From Vespa crabro (lineage: Eukaryota; Arthropoda; Insecta; Hymenoptera; Vespidae): DNA of 64,000 nucleotides. The DNA lies in the NCBI RefSeq assembly GCF_910589235.1, contig NC_060961.1, forward strand, positions 186,001 through 250,000, read 5' to 3'. Numbering within the stretch: position 1 is the first letter of the stretch; each line of letters starts with the position of its first letter. Of this stretch, positions 38,154-53,300 are shown one piece after another. The notes under the pieces are model-generated. The model saw only the letters and a list, made by a program, of their open reading frames with translations. It was not told where the DNA came from and did no database searches. A program made the position numbers and the translations under genes.

Positions 38154-41100
38154 TTCCTCTGGTTCGCAGATTTCGCTGAAGAATAATCATTTTCGCAGTC
38201 GTGGCAACCGCATCGGTTCTTCGAAAAGAAAGCTCGTGTCGAGCGATAATGACTTTCTGAAACAGCTTTCCTCTGCCTTTCGCATAGACTTTCCCATCGC
38301 AAACGAGAGGAATCCCCGTAGAGAGTTCGATATAATGAGGCACGTTCCACGTTTCTCTTCGTTTCCATTCTTCAAAGTTATCAAGTACTTTGCTGATTTA
38401 TTACGAGTCTAGTGCAAAGCGATAGAAACAATGATAAGAAGAGTATCGAGTAAACCGGAGGTACGATTAATGATGCATTTCATTGTTTGTTTCGCGTTCG
38501 TGAAAAATACGTCCTAGGAGAACGAGCCCGTTGATAAAATCATTTTATTAACAAGTTTGGCAAAGTAGCATGGAGGATTCTATGGAAGTTGCGCGTAATA
38601 TTTCCGAGTCTCGAAATTCTTGAAATGTAAAAGCTGTTTCCCGTTCGAGGATAACGTTTAAACTTACGAGTTTGTAAGTTTGCCCGTTCTTATCGATTCT
38701 TGTTGCCTATGGATTTATCAATTCGAATTAAAAGTCCAAATTAACGTTTACTATTAGAAAAGAAAATAGGAAGGAAAAAAGAGAAAGACAAATTAATTAT
38801 ATAAAACGTATATTCGAAAATGAGGTTTATTATCCGTCAGTTTCGACAGACGTTGTCAAGACTCCCCATTGTTCCGAACCCTTTAGACGCAACCCTTTCG
38901 GACGATAGCTTTTATCCCCGTACTACGAGCCAAACGGTAGAGCCTATTAATTCGAAATAATCTCATTATTTTCGAAAGCCTCGCGTTATTTCGCAAGAGC
39001 ATCGATGAATTTTATTACGATCGATGAACAAAATCGGCTTTTCGCCCCGAAAGAGAATAGAAGACAGAAGCGTGATAATAGTAAGAATTTCATTAACCAG
39101 GTATGACATTTGTAGATAAAAATAATTGTTCCGGCATCACGGTTATATCTCGTGATTTCAGTTCTGGCAGAAAGCCACGTTGTCCCTGGCACAGACTGAA
39201 AATCGGTCGTGGATTAAGGTCTTGGTTAAAAAATCTACTGCACTCGGCTAATTAAAGAAAAATCTATAATTTAGCTGCCCGGAATATCGTTACTAGCTCG
39301 CCGACGTATCAAACGTTTTTCAAACTAATTTGAACACTCTTTAAAGGTACTAAATGTTCGGCTCGAAAGTCGATACTTACTATCTTTCGATACGTACAAA
39401 TGTAAAATCGAGAAAAAGGGAATAGAAACGAATTCCTTCTCCCTCTTTTCCCATCTATTTACCCCGCCCGGGCTAGTTTTCATTTCCTCGCGTGGTTGCG
39501 CCTAACGAAGTGGATGCAAGGATAATAAAATTCCAAGATGTCGACGAGATGTCATTAGAATCACCGGCGACGACGGTGCCTCGAGAGCGACAAGAGCGAA
39601 CGACAAGGGTATGGCTTAGACGGAAAGGAAGGAAAGCGAGCGATAAAAGGGGCTGAGGGGGGGGGGGAGAATGGAAAGGAAAGAGGAAGAGTCGAGAGGA
39701 GTCTCATTAATAATGCAAGTAGGGGCTCGATGTCGGCCGACGTCGAGACACATTTTGTAATTATTTTTCCCGATTTGAAAGATAAAAGAAAGCTTAAGGC
39801 TCGTTCTATCGATTTTTTGGCCAAAAGAAAATGCGAAAGGTTTGCTTTACTTCGCTACTATTAATCATTTCGATTGGAATAAGAGAGCGTAAGTTCGACT
39901 AATGAATATCTTTCGCTTCTGGTGAGAAAATCATAAGCGGTGGCGGCGGAAAAGTGAAATGCGGCTTATCGTCGAGGTTGCGTCGCTGCCCCCTCGTTAC
40001 GGATCGCTGCCGGTAACAAGCAATTTATTCCACGTGTCTGCCTTCGAGCCATCGCGATTCGTTTCTAGTCTCTAGAGGGGAGAGTACCCTTGCGACTACT
40101 CTATGTTGCCTGTTACATTCGCATAATACGGCGACGTGCCGTTGTGATTCAATGACTGTTCGTCCTAACGAACTTGCGATTACCAATTCTTCTTTCTTTC
40201 TTTCTTTCTTTCTTTCTTTTCTCGACGAAGATAAAATTGTTACACGTTGAACGAGTAATAATTAGAAAAAGATTGGATTATTGACATTGATTATATTTAT
40301 AAGACGACGATCGTTTAGAAAATCATTATGAGTCGTCGATGGCAAACGGGAACAGCCGGAAATTGCTTTCGGAAGTCGCGTTCGAAGACCCACAATCTCC
40401 AGATCGTACCGAACTCTCTCGAACGGGCTCTTGCATATCGTCTCTCTCTCTCTCTCTCTCTCTGCCCTTTAGCGCGTGCGCGCAAGCACGAGCACCGTGA
40501 AAACGTGTTTTCATGCGGTAAATCGAGCGAATGTAAACACCCGTATAATGAAGTACGCTCGCGAAAATTTGCCATGCGCGAACGAGAGACGGCTGAGCTT
40601 ATTGGCTTATTCGGCGGGCAAAATATCTTCTATCTTAAATTTTCGATAGAGTAACGGACGGTGAACGAACAGCCCTATCTCGTGCGTAAATCCGTATTCT
40701 CTTTCGTCGGCTTTGAGAGCCGATAAGTCCTTGATATCTCGATTCGCGAGAAAGACGAGAGAAGAAAGTTTTTCGTTCGTTCGTTCGTTCGAATCTTCTC
40801 TATCTCGAATTGGCGATCTCGTCCGTTCCATTTGGCCGGACGCGACGTTCGACGTATTTGCGTTGTTGTGCGCGCGTATCGGCTCCACATGAGAAAAAGG
40901 CTGGGGAGGGGAGGGGAGGTACCTGTACGATTCTAAATCTCGATTAATCCTATCGCCAGCGATATGTTCTTTCGGTAAAATCGCTATCGGCTTTACGGCT
41001 ATTGGCTTTACGTTCATTCGAGTTTACGCGAATGATTTGAAAACAAATTGTACCGAAGAATAATACATCGGCCAACGCAATTGCACTTCTCTTCCTTCGA

Positions 41101-41785
41101 GCCCGCTTTGTGCGACTAAAGAAGAAGTTAACGAGACTCGTATACCACTTGGGCTCGCGCGTCGCTTCGCCCCAAAATCACGTCAGATGGTTCGTGATTT
41201 TCCTTTCCCAATATCGGCCGATAAATCGTTTCGAAATTGGAAGAGAACTCGAAGAAAGAGCGACGAAAGCGAAGGAAAAAGTTTCGATGCAATCTCGCAA
41301 CGCTTTCGTCTCGTCCTTTTCCCAAGAACTTGGATTTATCGACGCATCGGCTCTGATCTTCAACGGTGAGCTTTTATCACTTCCATTTTCTCTTTTATCC
41401 TTTTTCTTCTTCCATCAAAGGTTCTTTCGTTCTTTCGACAAAAAAGATCGACCGCTCATAGGATGATCATTCTTTACTCGTCGAGTTTACCGGTCTGCCT
41501 ACTTTCAACGTAACGATTCGACATTCGCGTTAATTCCTTTTCGAAATAGTCGATACATTCCCAACGTTTTTATTTTCACATTTTATGGCTTCATTTATTT
41601 TCCGGCAAGATTTGAAGAGGCGCCCAACGATCGCTTCTCGCTCTCGCACAGAGGCTCCATGGATGTAGCTTAGAAAAAAAAATTTCACGTGAAAAAGCGC
41701 TCTGCGTATATTCAGCCGTGAAAGGGTACATTTTTCCGATCACGCGTATATGCTGGGTCGCGAATTATATATATCGGTAGAGCGG

Positions 41786-41818
<33 letters not shown>

Positions 41819-42367
41819 ATGGGGAATGAAAAAAGAATAGGAGAAAAAAGACAACTACGGCGAGATAATACGAAAATTCCTACTAAACCTGATCCTCCCT
41901 CTCTCTTTGGATCCTACTCCTTTTAAAGCGGAATATCGGAATCGTTAATGGATTCTTCTGGCGTCAACTTTTCATCGTTGCAACCAATGCGATCGGTAGC
42001 TAATTAAAGTTCCTCCAATTACGCTCTTGATGCCTTCAAACAGATCGACGAAATATTCGATCAATGTCTTTTATCTTTTTAGCATTTCTCGTTTGTTCGC
42101 AACTTAGATCAGTATATGAGTTGCACGAGAGATTCCGCGTTGGCCTACGTGAAAATTCTTTAGCGTACCGGTGGAATCGTTAACCGTCGATTTTACTGGA
42201 AAAAGAAAAAAAAACAAAAAAATTGATGAGAGACGGGATTGGCGGTGATGGCGAATGGAGTAAAAGGAGAGAAAAAGTGCGAGAAGTAGGTCGGAAGTCC
42301 GTGGTAAACGCTTGGCTTCAGCTTTCTTACTTTTCTTCGGAGTTTAGGGAGGGGAGGGAGGGAGAGT

Positions 42368-42424
<57 letters not shown>

Positions 42425-44970
42425 AAGCCTAAGGGTCTCGGAGGTTCGAGCAGTGTCTAAAAATAAGTAAATCGATAAGACGATATTACGTAGCTTCCTC
42501 TCGGATATACCTTTTAAGAAGAATAATGGTGCAAAGAAGGTAGAGAAGACGAGAAGATTCGTAGGCGAAAGGGTGACAATACGGAAAAGTCACTCCCTCT
42601 CTCTCTCACTCTTTTTAGCTTTTTTTCTTTGATTGATCAATCGAACGAGAGCGTGTTGCGGACGGTTCGTTGCACTCGATATCCGGAGAAAATACGAAGG
42701 AACCTCGAGACTCAAGAGACGGCCGAATAAAGTCAAGTTATTTGTTTACGACGAGCAATATCCCAGAGTTTGTCCCTAGTCGAGTTTATCTATAAAATGT
42801 CGCTATGTCGAGCAGCATCGAGTTCCGATCAATCGATATTCTAAAACGATCGATTATCTACCGCGAAATACCGTCTAACGAACTCGCAGAGGAAAGAGAA
42901 GAGAGGGAACGAAACGAGCGATTAAGCGATTAATGTAATCGGCCCGTCTGCCGTGGTTTTCGGATCGTTTTGCTTGTGCGAACCTGCGGCGAATAATTGA
43001 ACGGTTCGACTGTGGCGGACAGAGCGGTGTGCGTCCGAACGAAGGCACCACGATTTTCCAAGTCGCGTTCCGAAAAACGACGAGGTACGAGATAATTAAT
43101 CACGACGATCCTACCGTACCAACTCCTCCAAAACTCACGCGCGCGAGCTCTCTTCGGCCTTCCAAAGAGATCGTTATTCCAGCGCAAAATAGGGTAAGGG
43201 GGGGGGGGTTAGGGAGAAGGTTTGGTTATAAAATCGAATGCGATTAGACATTCTAAGGCGAGACGCGAGACATATGTCATTTTCGAGTTTGAACCGTCCA
43301 ACGGGGTCCCCTCGTTGGCACTGAAAAATTCATTCCCTCGCTGTGAATACAAATGGAGCCATTAAGATTCAAAGTGGACGCGCGCACACGCACGCATCGC
43401 CTCGGTAAGACCGCTCGGCGGACAATTTGCGGACAGTTGCTTTTCTCTTTTTTTCTTTCAAACGCGAAATTAACAACCTTAAGAAACGAGCCGCGTTAGT
43501 TTGCATAAATATTATTTTGCACAAATTGAAATCAACGCGTAGATATTATTTCGCCGTGGACGTCATTTAGGTGCGTGTAAAACCTTATGTAAAACGTAGA
43601 ACGAATTAATAGGTATCATTGGATCCGAGCAAAGCCGCAAGTTTGCCGGTATTCGCGCGAGATAATAGAGGGTAATGCAGGTGAGTATAATCGATTAATG
43701 CATTTGGCAACGCGACCGCGTTCATTGCGTCCTCCTATATCTCGTCAGCGTGAGAGAGGAGAGAAGGGATAGGAAGTAAAATGTAATTACCGAAAGCGAT
43801 ACTTCGATGATACGTTCCGTTTAAATGGCAGGCGTTATCGTGCATTTATCAAACGTTATTGATTGAAACTAAAGGATTCTCTCGGTTGGATATCGAAGAA
43901 AGGATTGTTAAGTCTTATCGTTAGACAACGAGTACTTGTAAATAATTATTAAAGCGAGTAAGCAAGCGCTCGATCAACGTCAAAGTCGCTTTAATCGCTT
44001 TACGATTAATCGAGAGATTAATAGCTGCGTTCGAGCGCGTAACTTCGTTTCGGGTTTTGCAGGTACACGTGGATCGCTGCGCGGGGTGGTCGGGATAACG
44101 CGCTGTGGGATGCACTCGCGTGTAATTGATTTATGTAGGTTGGAAGCTCGGTCGCGTGTACAAGACAGTACGAAATCCTATTCGAGAGCAGCGGGAGTCT
44201 AGGAGAGCGCTAGACGTCCGCGGCTAGTACGAGTGCTCCCATCTATCCTACTCGATTTATCTCCTCGACATTCCGATCTCTCTACTCGTCCTTATTCATT
44301 AACATCGTCCACCCTTCCGACGTGGATCGCTTAACGAGCAAGAGAATGTATTCTATCCGCGATACGATATAACGCGACTCGATACCTTCCTGTTGACCAA
44401 CCAATTTCGAGTGCTCCATCGGTATAGCTCGATATAAAACTCTCGGAAAGCTGCCAGAATCAAAGCCGGTACTATCACCAACTCTCCGATGCTTCGCCAA
44501 GTAGCATTTGTCATTGTAATTTAACTCCAATGACGCTCGCCGTCCGTTCGATCGGTATTCCAATCAAATCCTCTCTATGACGATCTACGCGGGGAGAAAA
44601 AAAAATAGAACAAAAAGAAAACAAACAAAAACGCAAAGCAAATATTTCTTCTCGCCCAGTTCGCGCTCTGGCTTTGGTTTTAGACGCGGACTCATTAATC
44701 ACGAGAATGCCCTGTCTCTGTGTTATTAATTATCACGGCGAATGCCGAGAGACACGACTTTTATCGGAATCGCATTAAACGTTGCGTTAACTTTATTCCT
44801 CCTCTGCCTCTACTAGCCGCTTTTCCATCTCCATTCTAATTTATAATAGTACCGATGGAAGAGCGGCAAATGCGCTTAGATCGAAGCTTCGCCACGTGAA
44901 AGATGAGATTTGGCTGCAAATGAGAGACGCTTGTCTCTGGAGTATGAGTTTTACATAATTAATCGATACG

Positions 44971-45006
<36 letters not shown>

Positions 45007-48000
45007 CGCTCGCTCGCTCTGTGTACGACCGAATTTCGTTCAACGCCACCAACTTTATACGATCGCATAGAGATTTCTTCTTCTTTTTCTTCTCTATAAT
45101 ATAGAAACATAATCTTTGAGTACTCGAAATGATCGAAATATCTTTGAACAATTGTTATAACGTCGATGATAACGCTTTCTGCACCGATTCCTTTTGATGT
45201 CTTTCCTATAGATTCTTTTATCGGATATTACGACAGAGGGATTAAACTTATAAACGACGAGTCGTTAATAATAAATGCGACAAGCTCTTCTCTTTACTCA
45301 CGAACGAAACTGTCATTATTATTCGGCTGAAAAAATAAAAATATATGCGCAGAGTGAGAGAGAGAGAGATGGAGGAAAACGAATTACTCCAGGGTAAAAG
45401 GAGACTTTTGTTAATGTTTCTCACGGGTGACGTACTGACGTCTGACTGATTGTATCTTTTGTCGTCTATCGCACCCCAGAAGCTTCGAGAGGCTTAATTG
45501 GAATAATTATGGCGGTGTCACGGACTCGCTTCTCTCTCTCTCTCTCTCCGTCTTTTTCTCTGTTTCCTTTTCCCTGATTTTCCCCTTCCACCGCGATTTA
45601 CACGGGAGGTCGAACGCGAAAGCATGCCCGTTATTCGAAGCAGAAATAAGTAATTGGATCCGATTTAGTGCGTTCGTTCATCCAAGAGTCTCTCTCCATG
45701 GCCCGTCAGAAATTCGTTCAACTTGGGCGTATTTAAACGAGACGCATGATATTTGCACGTTTCTATCGTATCGTATGATATGTTATTTTCTTTTCTTTTT
45801 ATTTTCTTTTTTTTTTTTTGTTTACTTTCAGAGTGTTACCTAGGAAAAATTAAAAAAAAATCAACGGACAATGGGCGTTCTATGAATTTTCTCGTTGGCA
45901 ACCATTCGGTAATTTGAAAGCTCTTTAGATAATTAAAAGCTCGATCGTTCGTCCTCGTGAAAGAAAAAGAACAGTCCTTTTAGAGAGAAAGCCACTTAAT
46001 AGAATATACGCGTGTACGAGCATGGATGAGCTTGGGAGGAAAAAGGAAAAAAGGGAGAAAAGAAAGAACTCGCGGTCTGCCGCGAGTTTCTTCTTTAATT
46101 TTTTCCAAGTAGCACACTGTAAAAGCCGAGGAGAAAGAGACGAAAGAGGAGAAAGAGCAAAAGGGAGGTAAGAAGGGCCGAAGCCAGACGATTTATAGCC
46201 TTGAAACTCGTTTCAATATCTTCTCCCTTAGCCGAGGACCTTTTTCTTTTCGTACTTTCTTTTCGTAGCCCCCCCCCTCCCCAACACCTACCCCTGCTAA
46301 ACTGAAACTTTTGCCAATAAATAGGAGAAAAGTACGACGTAAGTAGTGCGAGGCTCGTATCGCTCGTTAGTGCAAAGTTCGAACGTTCGATTAAAATAAT
46401 TAACCGAGAAAATCTCGTTTCGTTCTCACGTATTACGAGCTAGCACGAGGCTCTGTTTTTTCTTCTTTAGAAAAAAAACGAAAAAAAAAGAAAAGGAAAA
46501 GAAAAGAAAAGAAGATCAACGTCCTTCGACGACGATTCTCTTCGTCGCTTAAATGCGCGAATCGTTTTCTTCGTCACATTTATATGTAGACTCAGGAAGG
46601 ACCGAGAGAGGACTCGCGTGCACAGCTTCAAACTCATTTCCGTCTCATTTTTCTTTCTTTCTTTGCATTATCCATATCCTGACATTGTGCTCCGCGACTA
46701 CGCGACTATCGCGACTACGATGATGCTCTCTTTCGCCTCTTTTTCGCGATTACATCCGTCGTCCGTTCGATTTTTATTCGCGATTTCTTTCGCTTTTCTG
46801 TGAAAAAAAAATCACCATGAAACTTTCCTTCGTAGGTACGGTGTTATTTTGAATAATGTCAAGGTGCAATATTGATTTTCATCGTTGGCATCGTTAAAGC
46901 GGCAAAACGTTACTTTTCTGCCGTCATATTTTTCATCGGAACGTAATTCAGGAATATCCAGGCGTTGCGTTTTAAAGTAAACGCTCGCTCGCTCGCTTAA
47001 TACTGGAAACGGGAAGAAAAAAGGTTTTCCTTCGCAACGTTTTTCGATGGTCCGACCGGGCTTTATGATTTATTACGACTGCACCACGGTTTTACCTCGG
47101 AATTGGATTATTTCGATCGAAACTCCAGGGGCCGGAGTTGCCGCTTAGCCAGGACGGTACGCGTGGATTTGTTTGTTCCCGTAATAGCCCTTTGCGACGA
47201 ATGCGGTCGCTCTTTCCATTCTAAAGGGAAACACGTAGCCACGGACGTCGAGCTTCGTTAAGTCGAGAAGGTAAGATAACTTACTTGTTATTTTAATGGC
47301 TACTTGGATCAAGAGCGACCAGGCTCTTCTACCACGGTCGGATTCTCTTCGATTGAACGAGGAATGAGTCATTCTCCGTAAGAACTATTCCGTGTGGTTG
47401 GAGAAAATATTCTTCCATTTGTTGCTTTTCTGCGGTAAGTAAGAGAAAGAAGAGCAGCATTTTCTTAAACCGCTCGTACGGAGAGAGAAAGAGAGAGAGA
47501 GAGGGGGGGGGGAGGGCGAGGGAGAGGATGGGGTCACGAAACAGGCAGGGACACGCGCCGAGGGTGGAATACAAAAGCTACCGCGCGCGCGGAAACCTCC
47601 AGGCGGATCAATATACCAGGCAGCAATGGTAGAAAGGAAAGAGCGAGCGAGCGAACGAGCGAGGATGTGTGTCTTTCGGTTGCGTGTGTGCCCTTTCAAA
47701 ACGACATCTCTGGGTTAAGCGCCATGCCAAGGGCTATCCCGAAGGAGAGTCAATCGCGAGTTAGCCGGTGAGTTAGCCGGCGAGTTAGCCCGGCCGGTCC
47801 TAAATTAAATCGCGCGTCGCGCGATCTTTAGGGCCTGCCTCCCACCCCCTCTACAGATATCCAATTTGGAATCGCTAATCTCGAAGATGAATTCGAAATA
47901 TAAAAAGTATCGAGTAGATCGGTAACGTAGTTAAGCCGAGTAATAACTTTGTCGTCGGGTAGTTTCCTGATACATTCGAAAGGTAGATAGATGCGTAACC

Positions 48001-50305
48001 GAATTAGGAAAGTTGCCGCGAGAGTTATGATCGAATCGAGCTAGCACGAGCAACGAATACATCTGCATCCTTTTGTTCCGCCGTTCTCTAAATCGTTGCG
48101 GTTGTTTCGATCGGATACGAAGAAACGCGTTACACAACAGGTACACAACTTTTAATCGTTTCAACGAGTTTATCAAATAAAATACTGCGAACGAAATTAA
48201 CCGGATCTACGTAGATACACTATTTTAATTAATCGTATTCTTGAAGAAAGAATATCCTTAAGACACGATGAAAATGTTATTGGGTTTAAATTAAAACGCG
48301 ATCTCTTTCTCATGAATTTACTTCAAAGTTCTTTCTCGAATTCTCCGATAATGCAAAAATATTATTATCGGTTCGATATTTCGGAGGTATTTACGTAAGA
48401 GAGTAATCTCTTCGGGAAAAGAGACTCTGAGATAGAGATTCGTGTTACCTTTACGCAAGTAAATTAGTTTGAAGAAACTCTGAATCCGTGGGCAACGGAT
48501 AGGTAAAGCTTTCGAGGCAAAGAGAGAAACCGTATTTTCCTGCACGAGAGAGCGCTTAAACGGACCGCACGGGCTGCGAAAGAAGGAACGAGGAAGGATG
48601 GGAAGGTCCTTGGTGCATCGCTAAACGTTTTCCAGCGGGAATACATGCACGTAAAATACGTTCCCGAAATAGTCTCCTCTTGGCTTTGCCAAAAAGCTCG
48701 CGAAAACTTTTCTACGATTCCCAGCAGACCGTTTTCCTCGCTCGATCGTTCGTTTCCTTCGTTCCGCGTTTCGGAGATACGACGAAAATCATTCAAATCC
48801 GCAAACCACGCGGCTATCCATTATTTTTCCTCGTGGATATTCGTTTTACGAAAGAAAAAAAAAAAAAAAGGAACCAAAAAAAAGAAAGAGAAAAAAGGAA
48901 AAGAGAGCAAAGAAAACTCCTTTAAAGAACATTTTTGCTCGTTAACGCCGACAAGAAAGCCATTGATCAATTTTCAATGGGCTAAGAATATGTTTTTACA
49001 GGGTCTTGTCCCATCAGCCTCGTTCCATTCGCCTATATACACTTTGTTTCTTTGTACATTGGACGATAATAATGGACGCGAGAACGTATATTTCGCGAAC
49101 GAAAGAAAAGTAAGGGAACTGCCGGAATCGAAAAACTCAATTCTACTACGGAGGAGAGAAATTCTCTATGGAGGAGAGAAAAAAATGAATGAACAATGTC
49201 GCCGTACCGACGCGCCGCGGCGACGCGGCGCTAATGACTTAATACGACTCCAAGAAACGTCACTTTTTTCGCATTGCAAATGCATCGGCATTTTGCAACG
49301 ACGAATACCAACGCGATAGAGGAAAATCGTTAACCGCGGTAAGCTCGACCTCGCGTTTTACATACGTTCGCATTTTCCTCGGGTAGCCCGCTTTAAGGAC
49401 TATTTTTCCCTATATTATCGGATATTGGATCGAATCGTAACACCTTTTGCCCATTATTTCATCTGCCAAAAAAGCGTCTCCCCAAAGTACCGACCGATTC
49501 ATCGAGATGGACGAGTCGCGATAGGACCCTTTGAAAGAAGTAAACAGGCTTCCTTCCGACGAGACAACGTTCCCGACAATGTCCTCGAATCTTTTGTTAT
49601 TTCCCCGACTTTTCAGATAGTCGCAACGTTAACGGACCGACGAACTCCCGATCCCGATAAAAGCGTCCTTTCGAATCTTTCTATTTTCGTCCTCGTAAAC
49701 ATAAAAAAGGACGATCGACTAAACTCGCATCTCGTAAATTCTTTCCTCCTCTCTGCGGAGGTTTCCGCCTATATTAAATGACGAACGAATACGAGGAGGA
49801 AAGTTTGTTCTCGATAATAGATCGCTCTACGTAGCTTGATCCAAGCTGCCATTGGCCAAGATGGAGAACTCGTACACTTTCTATAACACAATTTGCTAGT
49901 TTACCCATCTACTTGTCAACATTTTCGGTAAATATTTAATACACAGCCGGTCTATGGGTTCTGAAAATATATACACGATCGATATCACATTGCGTCGCGT
50001 GAAAGCTACTTCCAGTTTTATCGCTTTTACACGCAAGACCGAGCGAAAAAAGGCCAGATCACGTGACAGAAGGAAGAAAGTCCAACGACGGCCGAGTATA
50101 ATGATCGTAACTACTCGGGGTAACTGCGCTGCTCGTAAAAGAGTATGGATTCGTCTGGCAACGAGAGCTCTGCCAACTACGGCCGAGCATTAGCGGTTGC
50201 CTGTCTGACCATATTCACGCCCCTGCTACTTGCACCTATTCGATACTTCCAAAATTATTATTATTGTTATTATCGATCGCGTAGCCCGCCAAAAAATATG
50301 CAAAA

Positions 50306-50361
<56 letters not shown>

Positions 50362-53300
50362 GTAGTGTATTCCATCGGAGGTTGCGTAGAACGCATGATA
50401 CGCTCGTAACGTGCTACGCGCGAATCTATACCGTGCTGCTCGGGCACGTAAGGAACGTAACGTCTCGCCTTGGCTCCTGATCGTAGCCGTACGGTTTTAA
50501 CCGTAAAACCAACGTCATTGCGCGTTCTTAGAACCGATCGAACGGAGGCAGTGCCGATCGATCGATAAGCGCATGGAATACCGCGAGTTCGTACGCGAGC
50601 GCAAATACCGATCGATCTATCCGTCTATCGAGGGTATGCACGAGAAACTATTTAACGATCATCTAAGATTTCGCGAGGTATCGGTAGCTTCTTTGTCCCT
50701 TGATAAATATCGATGGAAGGCAAAAACGGAGGAAAGTAATAATAAATAGTTCGACGTTGAAAACAAAGTCGGGGAAGAAATAGAAATTTTCTAGCTTTTC
50801 CTTGCAAAGCTTCCCCGAGGACAAATAAAAGGACAAGGGAAAACAAAGAGCAGAAGGAAGTATTGCGAGGGGAAACATTAGAGAAGGTTTAACGCGGCCG
50901 ACGCGATTTGCCGAAGGAAAAAGTTTCTCTCGATTCGTTTGCAGTCGATTTTCCCTTTTGGAATCTTTCGCCAAGAATTTGAACGATCGATTCAACTCCA
51001 TTGCAGTCCTCGGTGTTCGTTATGCGCTTCCTGCCATCGTGAAAAGGAACGCATATACCACTGCATAGAACTTTCTCGAACGATCGAGAAGCGGCCATGC
51101 GACTTTTCCCTTAGACTGTCGCTCGGAGATATACAACCGTGTTTGCCCGATTACGCTCTTAAACTTTCGACCTTTCTATTTTTCTATATCCTAGTCGATT
51201 TATCGCTTTGCTTCTCCGACTTTAAGACGACGCTGGGACTCGGCAGGATGCCGGGACCATCAAAATCGGACGTGACGAGGATCCATACCGATTGAAATTC
51301 GGTTTAAGAGCATGCGCCTGCAACCCTGCGGATGGAGATTTTCCGAGTGTGCTCGTAAACGCGCGGCTTTGAGAGGAGTGCCGAGAGAGAGAGAGAGGGA
51401 GAGAGAGGGAGAGAGGATAAAACGGTGCCACGGCGACACGACGACCTAGATACGGGCCGTTGTACTAGCGCAACCAGCGCACCCTCTGTCCTAGCTGCGT
51501 CCTCGTTCGCGACACAGGCCCGCAACGTCAAAGAAAAATATCCTCCTTCCGATTCCATGCGAAAAGGTAAGAGGGGGGGGGGGGGAGAGAGAGAGAGAGA
51601 GCAAGAAGGAAAGGAAAAGAACGCCTACCAGACACGTCGCGTCCGTGAAAACCGACAACTCGTGACGTCTACGACTCCTTCCTCTTCTTCTTCTTCTTCT
51701 TCTGCTTCTTCTTCTTCTTCTTCCTCTTCCTCTTCTTCTTCTTCTTCTTCTTCTTTATTATTGAGGATTTTCAGGACGCGCCTTTCTCAACCTGTAATAG
51801 GAAAGAAAACGAATCGTCGGTGGAACGAAGGGTGGAAGGGCAAGGTGGACGGGAACGAAATCTTCTTCCCTTTCTTTCAACGAAAAGGGTATTTTTCTAC
51901 GAGAGTCGAAGCGAGAGAAAGAGAATGAGAAAGAGAAAGAGCCGCAACGTCGACGTTTCTACGGGATATATTACGATCTTTCGATTCTATGGAGGATCGA
52001 GCGGCGCATCCGCTATTTTCCGCTAGATTCGAATAAGCGACTGGGGATTTATCGTTGCCCATCGAGTCGCACGAAACCCCTCCTGGCAACGATTATTAAA
52101 AGCCATCGAGGACGGTAATTGAAAGTGTCGATGATTAAACGATTCCACGAATTCGCTGGGTATCGCTGCTCGACGATCGGCATATCGAAGATCGGTGACG
52201 TGGCTCGGATATCGATCCTATTATGAATGTTACACCAATACTTTTAACCAATACCGCGACCTAATTGCGAAGCTGCGAATGGCGATTATGCCCCTACGGG
52301 TTACTACGCCTAACTCGTCGTCTAAGAATTAAGAGGAGAGAGGAGATTTGCATAAAGACTAGGATAAATAGAGCAAATTCAAAGGGCTTCGCCCGGGGCA
52401 AAAGTTGGCCGTGCAACTCGGTAGGTGAGCTAGCTCCGAGGTGCAACGCCGAGAAGGATATCTCGAATTATTATTCAGTTCCTGCGTGGAGTCCGAAAGG
52501 ATAGAGGATAGGATAGGATAGGAAAGGAACTTTATCGAACTTATAATGACTTTAAGCCGCTCGGCTCGCCGACTCTCCTTGTTATTGATCGAAGTAAATA
52601 CGTCATTTGCATTAATTCGCCGCGATAAAAGTCTGACGGGCGTGAATTCGCGTCGATCTTTCTCGCTTTTCGCTCCTTCCCCGTTTTTGCTCGCTCGTCG
52701 ATGAGGAGAAAAGTGGAAGAAAGGGAAAGATAAAAATGCAAACAAACAAGAACGACAGCGTACAAAAGCGTATCGTCGTCGAACGACATTATACGCTTAT
52801 ACGTCATGAATATATTACATGATCAGACGTCAGGAAATGACGCGCCTTTAAAATTTATCCGAGAAAGGATAAATAGATCGATTAGTTCGACGTCTGTCTT
52901 TTCCTTTGGTAAGAAAAACTAAATATTCGATAAATATTTCGCGGGTAATAATTTGTTTAAATTAAAATTGCGCTCGATTCGGCTCAATTAGGACGAGCTA
53001 CGTCGTACGACAGTTTCCTCCTTCCAGGCTATGATAAATGTACCCTGGCGCAATAATTAATGAGACAGAAACTTTGATTATTACAAGGTAGGAGACATTA
53101 GCGTTCCATTTGTCTAGTTGACGCTCGCATCGCGCTCTCGAACGCGACGATCGAAATGCTGACAGATTTTAGAACGATATGTGTTTTATATCGTTTTCTA
53201 ATGTACGCGTTATATTAATTTCTAATGCGTTTCAATGCGCGTGCCTTCTCGCGCGTCGATTCGATATCGGCCGATCGTTCGGAAAAAAGTTTCGTAGAAA

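Noticed and set aside
41110..41366. Plus-strand frame ending at a GTGAGC donor
   Set aside because: The donor and Glu/Lys-rich reading look exon-like, but no acceptor with a pyrimidine tract and no partner exon could be found.
47284..47372. Alternative first exon for the CUB gene (MTHSSFNRRE... ending A|GTAAGT)
   Set aside because: The phase fits the LDLa exon, but the joined leader is long, charged and unlike a signal peptide. The 62551 exon gives a much better one. Kept only as the rival to test.
48645..49319. 224-codon plus-strand open frame in CUB intron 1
   Set aside because: It passes through an A-rich microsatellite giving poly-Lys, has no domain, signal or splice support, and composition matches surrounding intron.
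51425..51928. Poly-Ser plus-strand frame
   Set aside because: Driven by a TTC microsatellite and a G-run; no start context or domain.
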